A program made the position numbers and the translations under genes. This document shows positions 24,382 through 35,512 of a stretch of 64,000 nucleotides of DNA, one piece after another (the first letter of the stretch is position 1; each line of letters opens with the position of its first letter). The stretch comes from Panaeolus papilionaceus. Its lineage: Eukaryota; Basidiomycota; Agaricomycetes; Agaricales. The notes beneath the pieces were generated by a model that was not told where the DNA came from, made no database searches, and saw nothing but the letters and a program-made list of their open reading frames with translations. Location: the NCBI GenBank assembly GCA_015501605.1, contig JADNRZ010000007.1, positions 1,984,001-2,048,000 on the forward strand, written 5' to 3'.

Positions 24382-26266
24382 ATGGTCTCACGACTTGTTG
24401 CCCTCTCGTCTTTGGTCGTCATTGCCCAACTGACGCCAATCCTTGGAGCTGTTCTTGGCCAGCGCGATCAAGTCCCGTCAATTTCAGTTACTTTGGATGG
24501 TGCAACCTACGTGAACAAAGTATGTTTCTTGTTTTATGACGATTCAATTCAAACTGACATGTCACCAGGGTTTGGTTGGTTTTGGGTTAATTCCTTCCAA
24601 CGCTACCGAGTCCACTGGAGACACCATTGGTGGTTTGGGGAGTGCTATTGCAATCAAGAGAGGCACTTGGAAGAAACGTGGAAGTACATACAGTGGTACC
24701 ATTATTGGACATCCCGATCGTGGATTTAATGTGTATGTCCATCCCTTCGTATATCACCACCACTACTGAGGAAATAACCTGCAGTGATGCCACTATCAAT
24801 TACCAATCTCGCCAATTTGAGATCGACTTCGTTCTCAACCCGTACTATGGCTCCGCCAACTTAGGCTTCGTCGCAGCTCAGCAAACACTGCAGGTCATCT
24901 ACAAGAAAACCATCCTCCAATTTGACCGGTTCCACAAAACGACGAGCGGCCTGGACCCCAGTGCCATTCGACCAGCGCAATTTGGTTTTGAGACGTTTCC
25001 ATTTTTAGACCCGATTATGCCCATCGTCTCCGACGCAGACAATCGGCTCGTTCTCGACGTTGAAGGTTTGGTAGCTCACCGCGATGGAACGTGAGTTCAG
25101 TGCCTTTTTGTTTTCCATTATTGAAGGGCTAATGTTCCTCTAGGTACTGGATAAGCGACGAATACGGCGCTTACATTTATCGCTTCACAGCTGATGGCAA
25201 CCTAATTCAAACCATTCAACCTCCCTCTGCATTCCTTCCACGGGACGCTAATGGGAAGCTGAATTTTACATCGGTTAACCCGCCAGCGACTGGTCGCAAT
25301 GCTAATCAAGGTGAGATTTTATTTTTATTCAAGGTCGTGTGACCTTGTGTACTCTCTAAATCCTCACCTATTTTCACCCCCCTCTTCCCCCCAAATAGGC
25401 TTTGAGAACCTGACGATGGACCACGACAAGCAAATACTTTATGTGATGCTTCAGTCGGCCACTATTCAGGATGGTGGAAGCAGCAAGACCACGTCGAGGT
25501 TTACGCGTATGCTGGCTTATAACATCGCTAACCCCGCTGTAAAACCTCGTCTCGTCGGAGAATGGGTGGTTCCATTACCCCTGAGCGACAAAAATAACAC
25601 GCGGGCATGTAGTGAAATTCACTTTGTCAGTGAGAACATTTTCCTCGCACTGTCAAGAGATGGGGATGGGCGAGGTGGTGATGATAATAACTCAAAATAC
25701 AAGTACGTCTGCATTCTTGGTCTAGGCCCTGCCTTGCTCGTGTAATTTCGCTGACGACTTTTTTTTCCATCTTAGGCATGCGGATTTGTTCTCCATCTCA
25801 ACAGCGACTGACATCCACGGAACGAAGTTTGATAGTCCCGAAAACCCTATTGCTGTCGGAGGTGTATTGGATAGCTCTATCACGCCTGCTCAGTACATCT
25901 CTTTCATTGACTACGTTGATCCAGTTCAACTTGCACGGTTTGGACTCCACAACGGTCAGGAATGCCTGTTTTACTCTGTACAACCATTTACTCATGATTA
26001 TCCCGTCGTTAGGAAAACCCAATGATTCGACATTGCTAGACGCTAAATGGGAATCCCTCGCACTGGCTCCAGTTGGAGACCCAGCCTTCCCCAACGACTA
26101 CTTCCTATTCACAGCTGCTGATAACGATTTCATCAGCACACAGGGTATTTCCCTCGGTGTTCCTTTCGATGCTGGCCTGGATGTGGATAACCAGTTCCTT
26201 GTCTTCCGGCTCACTCTGCCCACTGTACGTCGGGGGAGTGTGGAGAGAGAGCTAGGCATTTTGTGA
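24382..26266 (+). CDS. Secreted phytase-like (esterase-like) protein
   Basis: Extracellular protein of the phytase-like/esterase-like family, which forms a beta-propeller; family members are linked with phosphate-ester hydrolysis, but activity here is inferred. Exons: 24382-24519, 24569-24732, 24785-25090, 25144-25310, 25399-25702, 25776-25954 and 26013-26266; 1512 nt, 503 residues. A signal peptide is clear (residues 1-23, LVALSSLVVIAQLTPILGA). Domain markers are GFGLIPSNATE, VLDVEGLVAHRDGTYWISDEYG, GFENLTMDHDKQILYVMLQSA, SEIHFVSENIFLALSRDG and KWESLALAPVGDP. Last-exon residues NQFLVFRLTLPTVRRGSVE match the usual family end. The sixth intron starts GTCAGG, a weak donor; reading through would truncate the protein soon after residue 420. 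I start at the ATG at 24382, directly before the leader. Confidence 0.88.
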
Positions 26267-26662
26267 AGAGATGTCAAGATGGGCGACGGCAGATCTGGTG
26301 TAGGCTGTACTTTTAGCTTCGGTTTTATGAAACGCACAATCTACTTAGACAGATGTGTGATCACCAATGTATATGTAAACTTGTAATGATAATTTTATTT
26401 TCTTCACCCTGGACAGTCGCCAACTCGGGGACAAGACGGACCTAGTTAGGGTTTAAACAAGCAGGCACGTCGGAGGTTGTAATTTGTGACAAGTGGGGCG
26501 TCTATCCACAATGTTTGATACACGGGGCCAAGCTAGTACAGAATGAAACGTTTCTAAGATAATGTCTAGGTACAAATCTAGGTAGGTATAGCGGTATATA
26601 TGGTATAGGGTCGTAAGGTCGTCAATACATGTGAAAAGTATACGATACATAAGTATCGTAAT
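26267..26662. other. Convergent 3' flanks
   Basis: About 400 bases between the stops of the phytase-like gene and the permease, presumably their 3' untranslated regions. AT-rich around 26360-26400. No gene seen. Confidence 0.5.
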
Positions 26663-28808
26663 CTACTTTGTAGTATTCGCGAAACGTGAGCGGTACCACC
26701 ACCACATGGCACCGATGATGAAAACGCCCCATCCCCCGGCTGCGTGGATCCAATAGGGTAGATGATCGTAATATTTGATTCCGGGTGGAGGTTTTGCGAG
26801 AGGCATGATGAAGAGGAATACACTTGCAATTCCGAAAATGACAGCGGAAAACAATGACACGGGGGACAGGTCGAATGTGATTTCTTGGATGGGTTCACTT
26901 GGAGGATGTGATTCGGGAATGAGAGGCTGTCGCTCAGAGTTGGAGGTGGCGTCTGAGGGTAAAACATCTAATCTGCGCTCCCAGCGGGAATGTATTGCTG
27001 CGTAGCCGTATCGCGCCTTCGCGGCGATGTATAACAAACCAAATGAGATTATGGCGTTGATGACAGCTAGGGGGTATGAAATCTGGGGAGGGATATCATG
27101 AGACGGATGTGATACTGAAAAGTGAAATCGTACTGCGCTTACCACGTTGATTACAAAATTATACGCATCGCCAGCTGGCAGACCAAAAATAATAACATTG
27201 CACACGGCCCAATCTGGACAATGAGAAAAGATGAGTAAATTTGGTCAAAAGTGTGGATCGTATCGGACGTACGGAGAGATAGACCTGCGAGTGGACCATT
27301 GGCTGGCCAACTTGATGACCAAAATTTGCTGAAAGGAAGAACGTTCTCGCGACCAAGTTCCTGGTTGACTCTACCCTGAGAGAAGGACTGTGGGGAGAGG
27401 CGTAAAGCAAAATTAGATGGTAAAGGGTGTTGATCATGAGAAGACGTACCACAGAAAGAACATTTCCGAGAGCGGATAGAGCAACGAAACTATTCAGGAG
27501 ACGCTCTGCGTTTACACCCCATACATTTCTGAATAGGAGTGCAGCAACTAGTCTCCCTGAACCGGTGATCTCTTCTTTACTGGCTGCGGAAAAATATGCA
27601 ATGTTGCACAGTAGATAGAATACGGTGACTGTGACGATAGCTAGAGGTCCCGCAATCCGAAGAGTACGCCCAGGGTTTTGAATTTCAGCTAGAGCATAAT
27701 TGGCGTTGCTAAATCCGATGTATGACCATATGACCTGTAAACGCCTCCTAAGTCTAAAGGACCGTACTAGCTCGAAAAAGTCAACTCACATTGTATAGAC
27801 ATGCACAGACAACATTTCCTCCTGTCTGCGTTCCTTCCCAGATTTTTTCCCAACTTGAAAAGTTGCGGGGTGGCACAGCGCCTGGTTGAAGCACTCCCAT
27901 GAGTGCTGCGACACCAGTGCCAACCATAACGAGCAGGACTCCAATTTTTAGAGCACCTAGGCCGTTTTGTAGCTTTAGGCCACTTGGGATATGTAATCCG
28001 TGGAGAAGTGCTGTTGCAGTGAGGCATAGGAAGGCTACCACCCTAACTGGAGAGAAGATGGTCGATGAAGACGAATGTGGAGCAGAGGGGTATACGGATG
28101 CGAGGAGATATTCTGCGAACACAAGAGAGTTTCCAGCTGCATATCCTGTCATTACAATAAAAACGGTCAGAACAAGAATGACAGTATTACACGCTTATGT
28201 CTGTAGCTCACCCAGTAAAACTGCATTGGCGGCGTATATTGAAGTGATTAGCTGTCGTGGTTTTGGAAGTAGATGCTCCAGGTAATTTTTTTCGCCACCG
28301 TTCTGGGGTAAAGCCTGACGAATACGATGTGAATGAATTTGGGACTACTTTGATAAGTATGACAACAAACGCACCGTTCCCCAGACGATATACACTTGCA
28401 TTCCAGCACTCGCTATAAGCGCGCCTATGATCCACATCAATCTGACCACATAATTACAATAAGCCAAAGAACAACATTGTATGAGAGCACTCACAATGAC
28501 AGACCAACGCTTCCACTGAAGCCCAGGATGGTGCTTGGTGTAGCGAAAATCCTGACGACGAAAAATCATCAGCAACTCCAGACAGCTCTAGACGACATAA
28601 GAGCGCACCCGGTACCAATCATACGATTAAATATGATAAAGACTGCAGATATGATTCCAATCTGTCGTTTAGGTGAGCTCAATCGCTCTCTTTCAGTTGG
28701 AATCGCGCCATAATCGCTGGGCACTGTTTGCTGTTGAGGATGGTGTGGCATGTCCCTAACAAAGCTAGGTCCAGAGGTGCTAGAAGCCAATTCCACCATC
28801 GATACCAT
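26663..28808 (-). CDS. MUP1: Amino-acid permease, MUP1 (methionine) type
   Basis: Plasma-membrane APC-superfamily importer most like the high-affinity methionine permease family. Nine exons: 28808-28609, 28551-28495, 28441-28375, 28314-28212, 28145-27790, 27734-27450, 27375-27273, 27213-27143 and 27082-26663; 1662 nt, 553 residues. A polar 45-residue tail precedes the first membrane segment (QIGIISAVFIIFNRMIGTGI), whose broken helix GTGIFATPS is the substrate-binding hallmark. ALPQNGGEKNYLEHL, WSYIGFSNANYALAEIQNPGRT and ALSALGNVLSVGRVNQELGR are family signatures. About twelve hydrophobic segments can be counted, ending with GWGVFIIGAMWWWYRSRF. A second Met three codons on (28799) could also serve as start. 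Substrate is by family inference; broader neutral amino-acid uptake is possible. Pairing with secreted proteases nearby fits peptide and amino-acid scavenging. Confidence 0.9.
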
Positions 28809-29137
28809 GTCCCTGTGAAGGCTTGTGCACGTAGTACGCAGGCATGAACCAAAATGACAAAGCCATGATGGGCAACCGAGAGAGCAATCTATCTTTGCGT
28901 CGATTCACACATCAATGGCGCCTTCAGTGTGTAATAGCAACATGTGGGAAAATGTTCTATATTGGTCGACAGCAGCCCCTATCCTCTCGAGCTAATTAAG
29001 TCAGAAATTAATACTAGGGAGAGCATAGGCTAAAAGGTTCAGATCTAGTAAAGGTATCTCGAGGCGCCGGAACACTAAAGCTACAGTGATTAAGATAAAT
29101 AGAAGAAACGAAGTCTGAGTCTGAGTGTTCATGGACT

Positions 29138-29638
29138 TTATCCAGTCACTCTGAGTAATTGGTCGAGGATCAGTGGAGCGGAAGCGGGAGGACCTCCCCA
29201 GGAGATTAAAAGCGCACAACAAAATGCCTTGAGGTCCTCTATAACGTTTGTGGCTGTGAATCTGTCGTAATCTGAGAGAGCCGGTTTGCTACCGGCGAGA
29301 CCATGCACTTTCTTAATTGCAATCAATATATGATGGAATTTCTGTGCCGTTTGGATCCACTCCTTGGTATCCATCTTGTGGACAAACGTCAGATAAGAAA
29401 ATAGAGGATAAAGCATGCAAAGCTTACATGCACACGCCGGGAGGCAATGAAAGCATCTTTATTATGCTGTTCGACAGGTCGATTAAGATAATGAGCCAAC
29501 TGGTCATTCATGTTGATAATAGATATTATTAGTCTGCCGAAGAAGGTTAGGAATATGCTTTGCAACAAGGAAAAAAGACTCTTACGGTGAGGGATTGCAA
29601 ACCAAGGAGATGTAAATGTAGTCGAGTGAAGATATCAT
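29138..29638 (-). CDS. Hypothetical small protein (uncertain model)
   Basis: Three minus-strand exons can be joined in frame with GT-AG borders: 29638-29586, 29533-29428 and 29341-29138, giving 120 residues. The product has no domain I recognise; the middle part reads NDQLAHYLNRPVEQHN and the end is hydrophobic (CCALLISWGG). Just upstream, on the same strand near 29800-29690, another frame contains TQWRFEFDTDIGLVASAGK, which looks protein-like and could be an earlier exon, but no splice path joins it without a stop. It may be a small real gene, a piece of a larger one, or a remnant. Confidence 0.3.
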
Positions 29639-30255
29639 GGATGGAATTGGAGAATATATATCGAGTTCTACCTCAGTGTGTGCAGTGACCCACGGAACCG
29701 CTCTACGATGCGCCGTGTATCAACAAAGATTTTGCCAGCACTCGCCACCAGACCAATATCCGTATCAAACTCAAAACGCCATTGAGTCGAGATAATGGAA
29801 AGGCTGTAGTTTGTGGATGTAATTGTTGCTAAAGATGCGACAGGAGCTCATGCCACTTATGTCGATTCGAATCACGGAGCTCGAATACAGGTCATCCCGC
29901 CTATCACTCGGATGCGTCATTTAGTCCCAAAGGTTGGCCAGGAATGTACACTCATCGATGCTATGTGGACGGGAGGATACTTGTGTACCCAAGAGAGGAC
30001 AAATTCCAAGTTCTTTGAACCTGCCTGTTTAGGCAAGGAACTCGGGGACACCAGTCTCATAGCTTGTCCGTTCCACTGAGAGAACTCCGGCTCAGGATGA
30101 AGGCAAACAGGAACGGCGTCGTAGGGGCTTACATCCCGAGGGGCTCACGGGTAAGGAGTCTGATAGATTATTGATTGCCCACAGAATCCTAATACCTTAA
30201 TTTGGAAAGGGAAAACAGGGACGGAGCCTGCATAGGTATGTTGCCGACTAGGTTG

Positions 30256-30279
30256 GTGGTGTAATTTAGATTACACCAC
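30256..30279. repeat. Short perfect hairpin
   Basis: Ten bases GTGGTGTAAT, a four-base loop TTAG and the exact reverse complement ATTACACCAC. It lies in a gene-free interval. It could be a terminal-repeat remnant or a chance palindrome; no element boundary is seen. Confidence 0.5.
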
Positions 30280-32035
30280 TCCTCTGGTCTATCTAGAGAC
30301 AACACAGCATTGTGCTTGACCAGAATATCCCTCCAGCTGAATGACGGACAGCATGTGCGTGACGGCCGGGTGGGCGAAGCGTAATGCACGAGGGAGGAGG
30401 GAAGAAGAATATTGAAGTAAGATGGCATCTGACTCGAGATCTGTCACTAAATATCACTGCATTTGAGAATCCAAGCATACTGCTTTGGGATTACCGTTTA
30501 TTTTTGGTCAGTGTTTCATGTTGTCGTGAGTTTTTGGTCCTCGAGTGCTGTGTCCAGTTGCCATCGTTCACTCATTAAGTATCGTGACTAACCAAACAGA
30601 TGCAAACAAAACACCTGTGGCGTCTTCAGCGTAATTCTCTTCCTCAACCCACATCTCGTGAAACAGGCCGTGTCAAGAAACCTCTTAAAGACAGTTATAC
30701 TTCAGATTAAGCTACTATCTCTGACATCTTTGATAAAACTGTGAAGTAAAGAAACTACGGTGTGTCGCGGTCATGACGCCTGGCGCTTACTCTGTTTTGT
30801 CTGGGGGAGGGGGCTAGGCCGCGAGTATGGTAAATCAAACGGGGTGGCCAATGGAATACTCTTGCTTCGTTTATTTTTACTACCGAAGCACTTCTCAGAT
30901 AGTACTTAGCCATGCAGTGGCCGCACGTCGTGAGATACCAAGGTGTATCTACCAAGGCGTGGCTCGGTATTCGAATATGCAATTCAAGCTAGGCTCTCCC
31001 TGCCCATGCACTCGAAAACATATAACCTCGTCTCTGTTTTTGTGTACCACTGTGATTGTGCTATTTAACACTCCAGGAATCTAATCCAGATTGCCTTCCC
31101 CACTAGTAGTCATAACATCACGCAGTGTGGTATATATCCATCGTAGAAATCTCCGGGTTCCAGCTAGTGGAGTTACTTAACTCATACGAGGTCTACTGGA
31201 CTCAAAAGATATGTCACTCTGCATGTAGTAGTGCCACGACAAGATGAATAATGTTAAATCGACATCAGTGTCTCGAGTGAACCGGTTTTATTGTTATACC
31301 AGGACTTCTGGATGGCAACACAAAAAGTTCTGATAGTTTACATCAAATTGATCCTAAAAACGTGGTTGCCACATGATAGGTATATCTATAATCAACCTTG
31401 ATCTTCGTGTACTTCACAACACTCGAGATGAGATGGGTCACTAGTCACTCCTGACATGTTCTCAGAGCAGTTGTTCTGATCCGGGATGGCGGATCAATCG
31501 ATCAAGGTCGATTCCGCACACGGAAAGCGGAACCAAACAATTGCACACATTTCTGGCTTTCACTTCAACAACCACCATGATGAGTGCATTGACCTCGTTA
31601 TCATCCATATCAATGTGGAGATAGTATCCTGGATCCCGAGGCTGTGGTTGCCACGTTTTTGCCTGTATTTTGCTGCAAATTCTTTCACTGGAGGAGCCAC
31701 ACTTTGACAGTTTGACTCCGACTGTAGTGAGTCTTCATCCAGCCGATGTGGCAGTTCAGGATGGGCATTTACTAATTACTCGGTTTTTTGTGCAGAAAGT
31801 AAAACTCGCTGCCTGTCATAATCTACCATTGTGAATGAAGAATGTATTGTGTTACTCATAAAAGTGTGGTGGTGTCAGAAATAGCGCGGTCGGAGAAACG
31901 ATGGGACTCGGTGCTTCCGAAGACTTGCTCGTGGATCAACCACGGTAATTGCAATTGACCTTGATCTTCTGGCTGGATCCTAGAAAGGTCGTCTAATTCG
32001 AGGGATGATATCGTCTCTGGCTCTTGCCCACTACT
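30280..32035. other. Gene-poor interval upstream of fungalysin 1
   Basis: About 1.75 kb with only short domain-less frames (for example 31486-31707). The last 200 bases should hold the promoter of the fungalysin gene; I see no clear TATA box there. The preceding stretch 28809-29137 and 29639-30255 also shows no further recognisable gene. Confidence 0.45.
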
Positions 32036-34445
32036 ATGATAGCCCGTATCTGGCTTCTGATCCCAGCTCTTGTTGTCTGTTTCTTGAAAGGACAGGAAGT
32101 CGACGCACAAAGACATACCACTCGCACCCACGTCTTAAAGCGCAGAGAATCAATTGAGGTTTATCATCCCCCAAGTGTATTTGAGGTGTGTTTCATGCTT
32201 CAAGCTCCTTATCTTTATCTAACCTGATTAATCTAGACTTACTACGGCGGGTTGGTCGGTTCACGACAGCCCAATCCCGAGGAAACTTTACTGCAGTTTG
32301 TCAACAGTAAACTCAATACAAGTCTGAAGTCGCTATCTCAACGGAGGGAGCTACGCTCAGACTTGTTCAGCGTATCCTACTTTCCCCAGACTTATGTATG
32401 AAGCTTATCATCATTCTAGTTTCTTCGCTAACGTTATTCAACAAACAGAACGGAATTCCTTTTGCCAATGCTGGTGTACACGTTACTCAAAGTAATGGAA
32501 AGATCTTCAGCTTTGCATCGTCCTTTGTTGACCATCGTAGGCTCAATATCTTTGAACACAATTACTCGTAACGCTAATGCCGTGCCGAACAGACGAAATA
32601 GCAACTACCACGCCAACGATAAGCCTTACAACATACCTCCCAGATGTTGAAGGTCGGCTTGGTGGTACGAAGAACGCCAAGGACCCTAAATTGGAGTACC
32701 TTGCTCGACCTGATGGGTCAGCCAAGCTCGTCTATGTCGTAGAAATCGAGAATCTACACAAAGCCATTTACTATGAAGCGTTCATTGATGCACATTCTGG
32801 TGAATTGCTGTCAGTGAACAATTTGGTTGCCAGTGCATCTGTGAGTCCATATTTCCGTATATCATATCATAATCTGACTCTCGCAAATATCTTAGTACTT
32901 CGCTCTTCCATTGTCTGAAGCTGACCTATCAGAGGGTCAGAAACTCCTCGTGGACCCGCAAGAGTTGACGGCGTCGCCTCTGGGATGGCACAATACAGGT
33001 GTCACCAATTATTCCTACACGTCGTAAGTATCCTTGCCTCCCGCATCCTCACCCTCGTTAATTACTCCCGGCAGTGGAAACAACGTCCAAGCCTTCAAAT
33101 ACCTCGATCCTGGATATACATACCCCGAGCCCACTTCTGGAAGAATATTCAACTACACATACGATCCACTTCTTGAACCAGTCGATGAAGGGAATGTTTT
33201 GGCTTCGGTTACCAACACCTTCTACGTGATGAACAAGATGCATGACGTGTCATACATCTATGGCTTCACTGAGAATGCATTTAATTTCCAGGTCACGAAT
33301 TTTCAGGGTAATACTAAGGGGAACGATCCCATCAGAGTGAGCGTTCAAGCTCCTGGTGTCGGGGAGAATAATGCATTTTTTGCAACACCTATGGAGTGAG
33401 CATTCGTCATTAGTCCCGTCGATCTATCAGAGTTCTTATGAGTTGCTGATGCTGATTGGTTTCATCAGCGGAACTGCAGGCTTCGCCCAAATACTCCTTT
33501 GGAAATACAGCACAGTATGCAATCATCGTCAACCTTCCAATCCAATCAACTGACCTAACATTTGCTGATTTCAAGCCTGATCGTGATGGAGGCATCGCCA
33601 ACGACATCCTTGTCCACGAGTTTGCTCATGGGATCACGAACAGGATGACTGGAGGTGGAACTGGAAGGTGTCTTCAGAGTGATGAAGCGCAGGGTTTGGG
33701 CGAGGGCTGGTCTGATGTTATCGCTGAGTGCGTACCAACCCATCTCCTAGAGTATATTCTGATATATGGTTTTAGGTGGGCAGAACAGTCCATCACATCG
33801 TCGGGACAAATCGCCGACTGGACTTTTGGAAGCTATGTTGCGAATTCACCTGCTGGATTAAGGGTTTACCCATACTCTACTAATTCGTGAGTCGCGCTGG
33901 TTTCCCGGGGTACTGTCTGTTTAAAATTTACTTTATATTGGTCAGAATGATCAACCCGTGGCGATATTCGTCGTTGGCCAATTTACCGGAACCTCATGGT
34001 CAGTCAAACGCAACTCTACTTGGTATAAAATTCATTTTTACAACTCTTCATGCACACATAGACGCAGGCGAAGTCTGGGCGAACGTATTGCACAATCTAT
34101 ACGCCAAGCTTGTCGAGGTTCATGGATGGTCTAATGACGCCTTGACCAACCCATCTGGAGATAAAGGGAATGTCGTATTCTTTCATATAATCGTGGATGC
34201 CTTACCACTCCAACCTTGCAACCCTACCTGTGAGTTCTAACAACAAGGCCGTCTTATTTCTTCCGTTTCTCACAAAAGATGCAAATATAGATATTCAAGC
34301 ACGCGACGCGATGTTTTTGGCCGACGAGTTACGCTACAACGGCGAGCATAAATGCTTGATGTGGAGAATTTTTGCGAGCCGTGGATTAGGGTTGGACGCC
34401 CATGATTTCGTCGACGATGAAGAAATACCCTCCGAGTGCAAATGA
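32036..34445 (+). CDS. Fungalysin-type extracellular metallopeptidase (M36), copy 1
   Basis: Secreted zinc endopeptidase made as a prepro-enzyme. Twelve exons: 32036-32185, 32237-32395, 32449-32536, 32593-32840, 32896-33023, 33075-33395, 33469-33514, 33576-33727, 33776-33886, 33946-33998, 34062-34229 and 34291-34445; 1779 nt, 592 residues, normal for M36. There is a hydrophobic leader (WLLIPALVVCFL), a propeptide of about 220 residues with YHPPSVFE, then the catalytic domain. Zinc ligands are His394 and His398 in VHEFAHGITNRM with Glu395 catalytic, and the third ligand is in GLGEGWSD (about Glu423). The C-terminal part has NPSGDKGNVVFFHIIVDALP and CLMWRIFASRGLGLDA. All essential residues are kept. 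Codon use is relaxed compared with copy 2, and the catalytic helix reads HEFAH where copy 2 has HEMTH. It converges on copy 2 with 1.07 kb between stops. Confidence 0.9.
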
Positions 34446-34614
34446 TAAATCGTAAATTGTATTTCATAGAATCAACATACTTTGAATTCTCAATTATGCT
34501 GCCTGCCACAACCAAATTCCATGTCCTTCAAAGCTCTTCTTTTAGACCAAATGCTTCAGACTCCAGCTTATGCCCGACCACAGGAAGGAGGAAAACCAGT
34601 CGTTCATTGGTCAT

Positions 34615-35347
34615 TCAAGCATTTAATGAATCCCTCCCAGCACCTTCCTCAACTCCCCATGCATCTTCTGAGAACTGGCTCGGCTCCTTCCTGCCAGTAT
34701 CTCTTCCTTGCTGAGCATCCAACAACTGGTTGCTTATGTCCAACCCCTCTGTTGACTGGTCAATCAGGGTGCCATTCTTGGTAGCCTGGTCCGTTGATGA
34801 GGGATCAGCAGGATGAGGTGACAATTCATTCTCTTTGTTCGGAGGATCTGACCACGACGATTGGGCGGATTCTGTTGTGTGTTGTTGAGAGTGTTTGGTT
34901 GCTGCTATGGATACACAACGCGACATATCATTTGAGTTGGAATTTATGATTCTGGTGATGAAATGAATCGTTGGACCCACATTCCTTTGGGCTTGTTGGA
35001 AATCGCCCTGGCATAAACTCTGTCCCATCCCCTTCTGCGTAGTCTTGCTGTCGAGCGTTGATAGGTAGATTTTGACCTTGGGTTATAGCTGTACATGACC
35101 ATAAACGTTAGGTGCGCGTGGAATTGTCAGAAAATGTAGTGCACCCACGATCACTTTCTGGATTTCTTGGGTCAGGAGTATAGCCAATGCCGCTCATGAT
35201 GGAATATTTCGTCGATGGGTTAACGTTTCTGAAAGGCTGACAATGACTGATTCTGGTCCAAATAATATGTATTTGAAGTCCATCTGTTAGCCACTCGAAA
35301 TGCAGTGTTATTTTAGGAGTGAACATAGGAGCGAGTGATGTCATCAC
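34615..35347 (-). CDS. Hypothetical, doubtful minus-strand frames
   Basis: Two frames lie between the convergent fungalysin genes on the minus strand: 35347-35108 (79 residues, no domain, ends in DNSTRT) and 35028-34615 (137 residues, rich in Ser/Asn/Gln/Glu, no domain). A splice from the first to the second is conceivable but not decisive. I cannot name a product, and either or both could be non-coding antisense to the 3' regions. Confidence 0.2.
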
Positions 35348-35512
35348 TGACGCGAGTACCCTCCAAAGAAAAATGAGAACAAAGCAAGACGGGTCACATT
35401 GATTGTGTCATAAGTACATGATAATAAATATTAAATACAGAGAACTGTACAGGTGAAATACACATTTGAGAGAGAGCGACGATGAGAGAGCAAAAATCAT
35501 AGCCATGATTCA

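Noticed and set aside
18381..28808. Idea of a secondary-metabolite gene cluster
   Set aside because: There is no core synthase (PKS, NRPS, terpene cyclase or prenyltransferase); the neighbouring enzymes look like general metabolism and transport.
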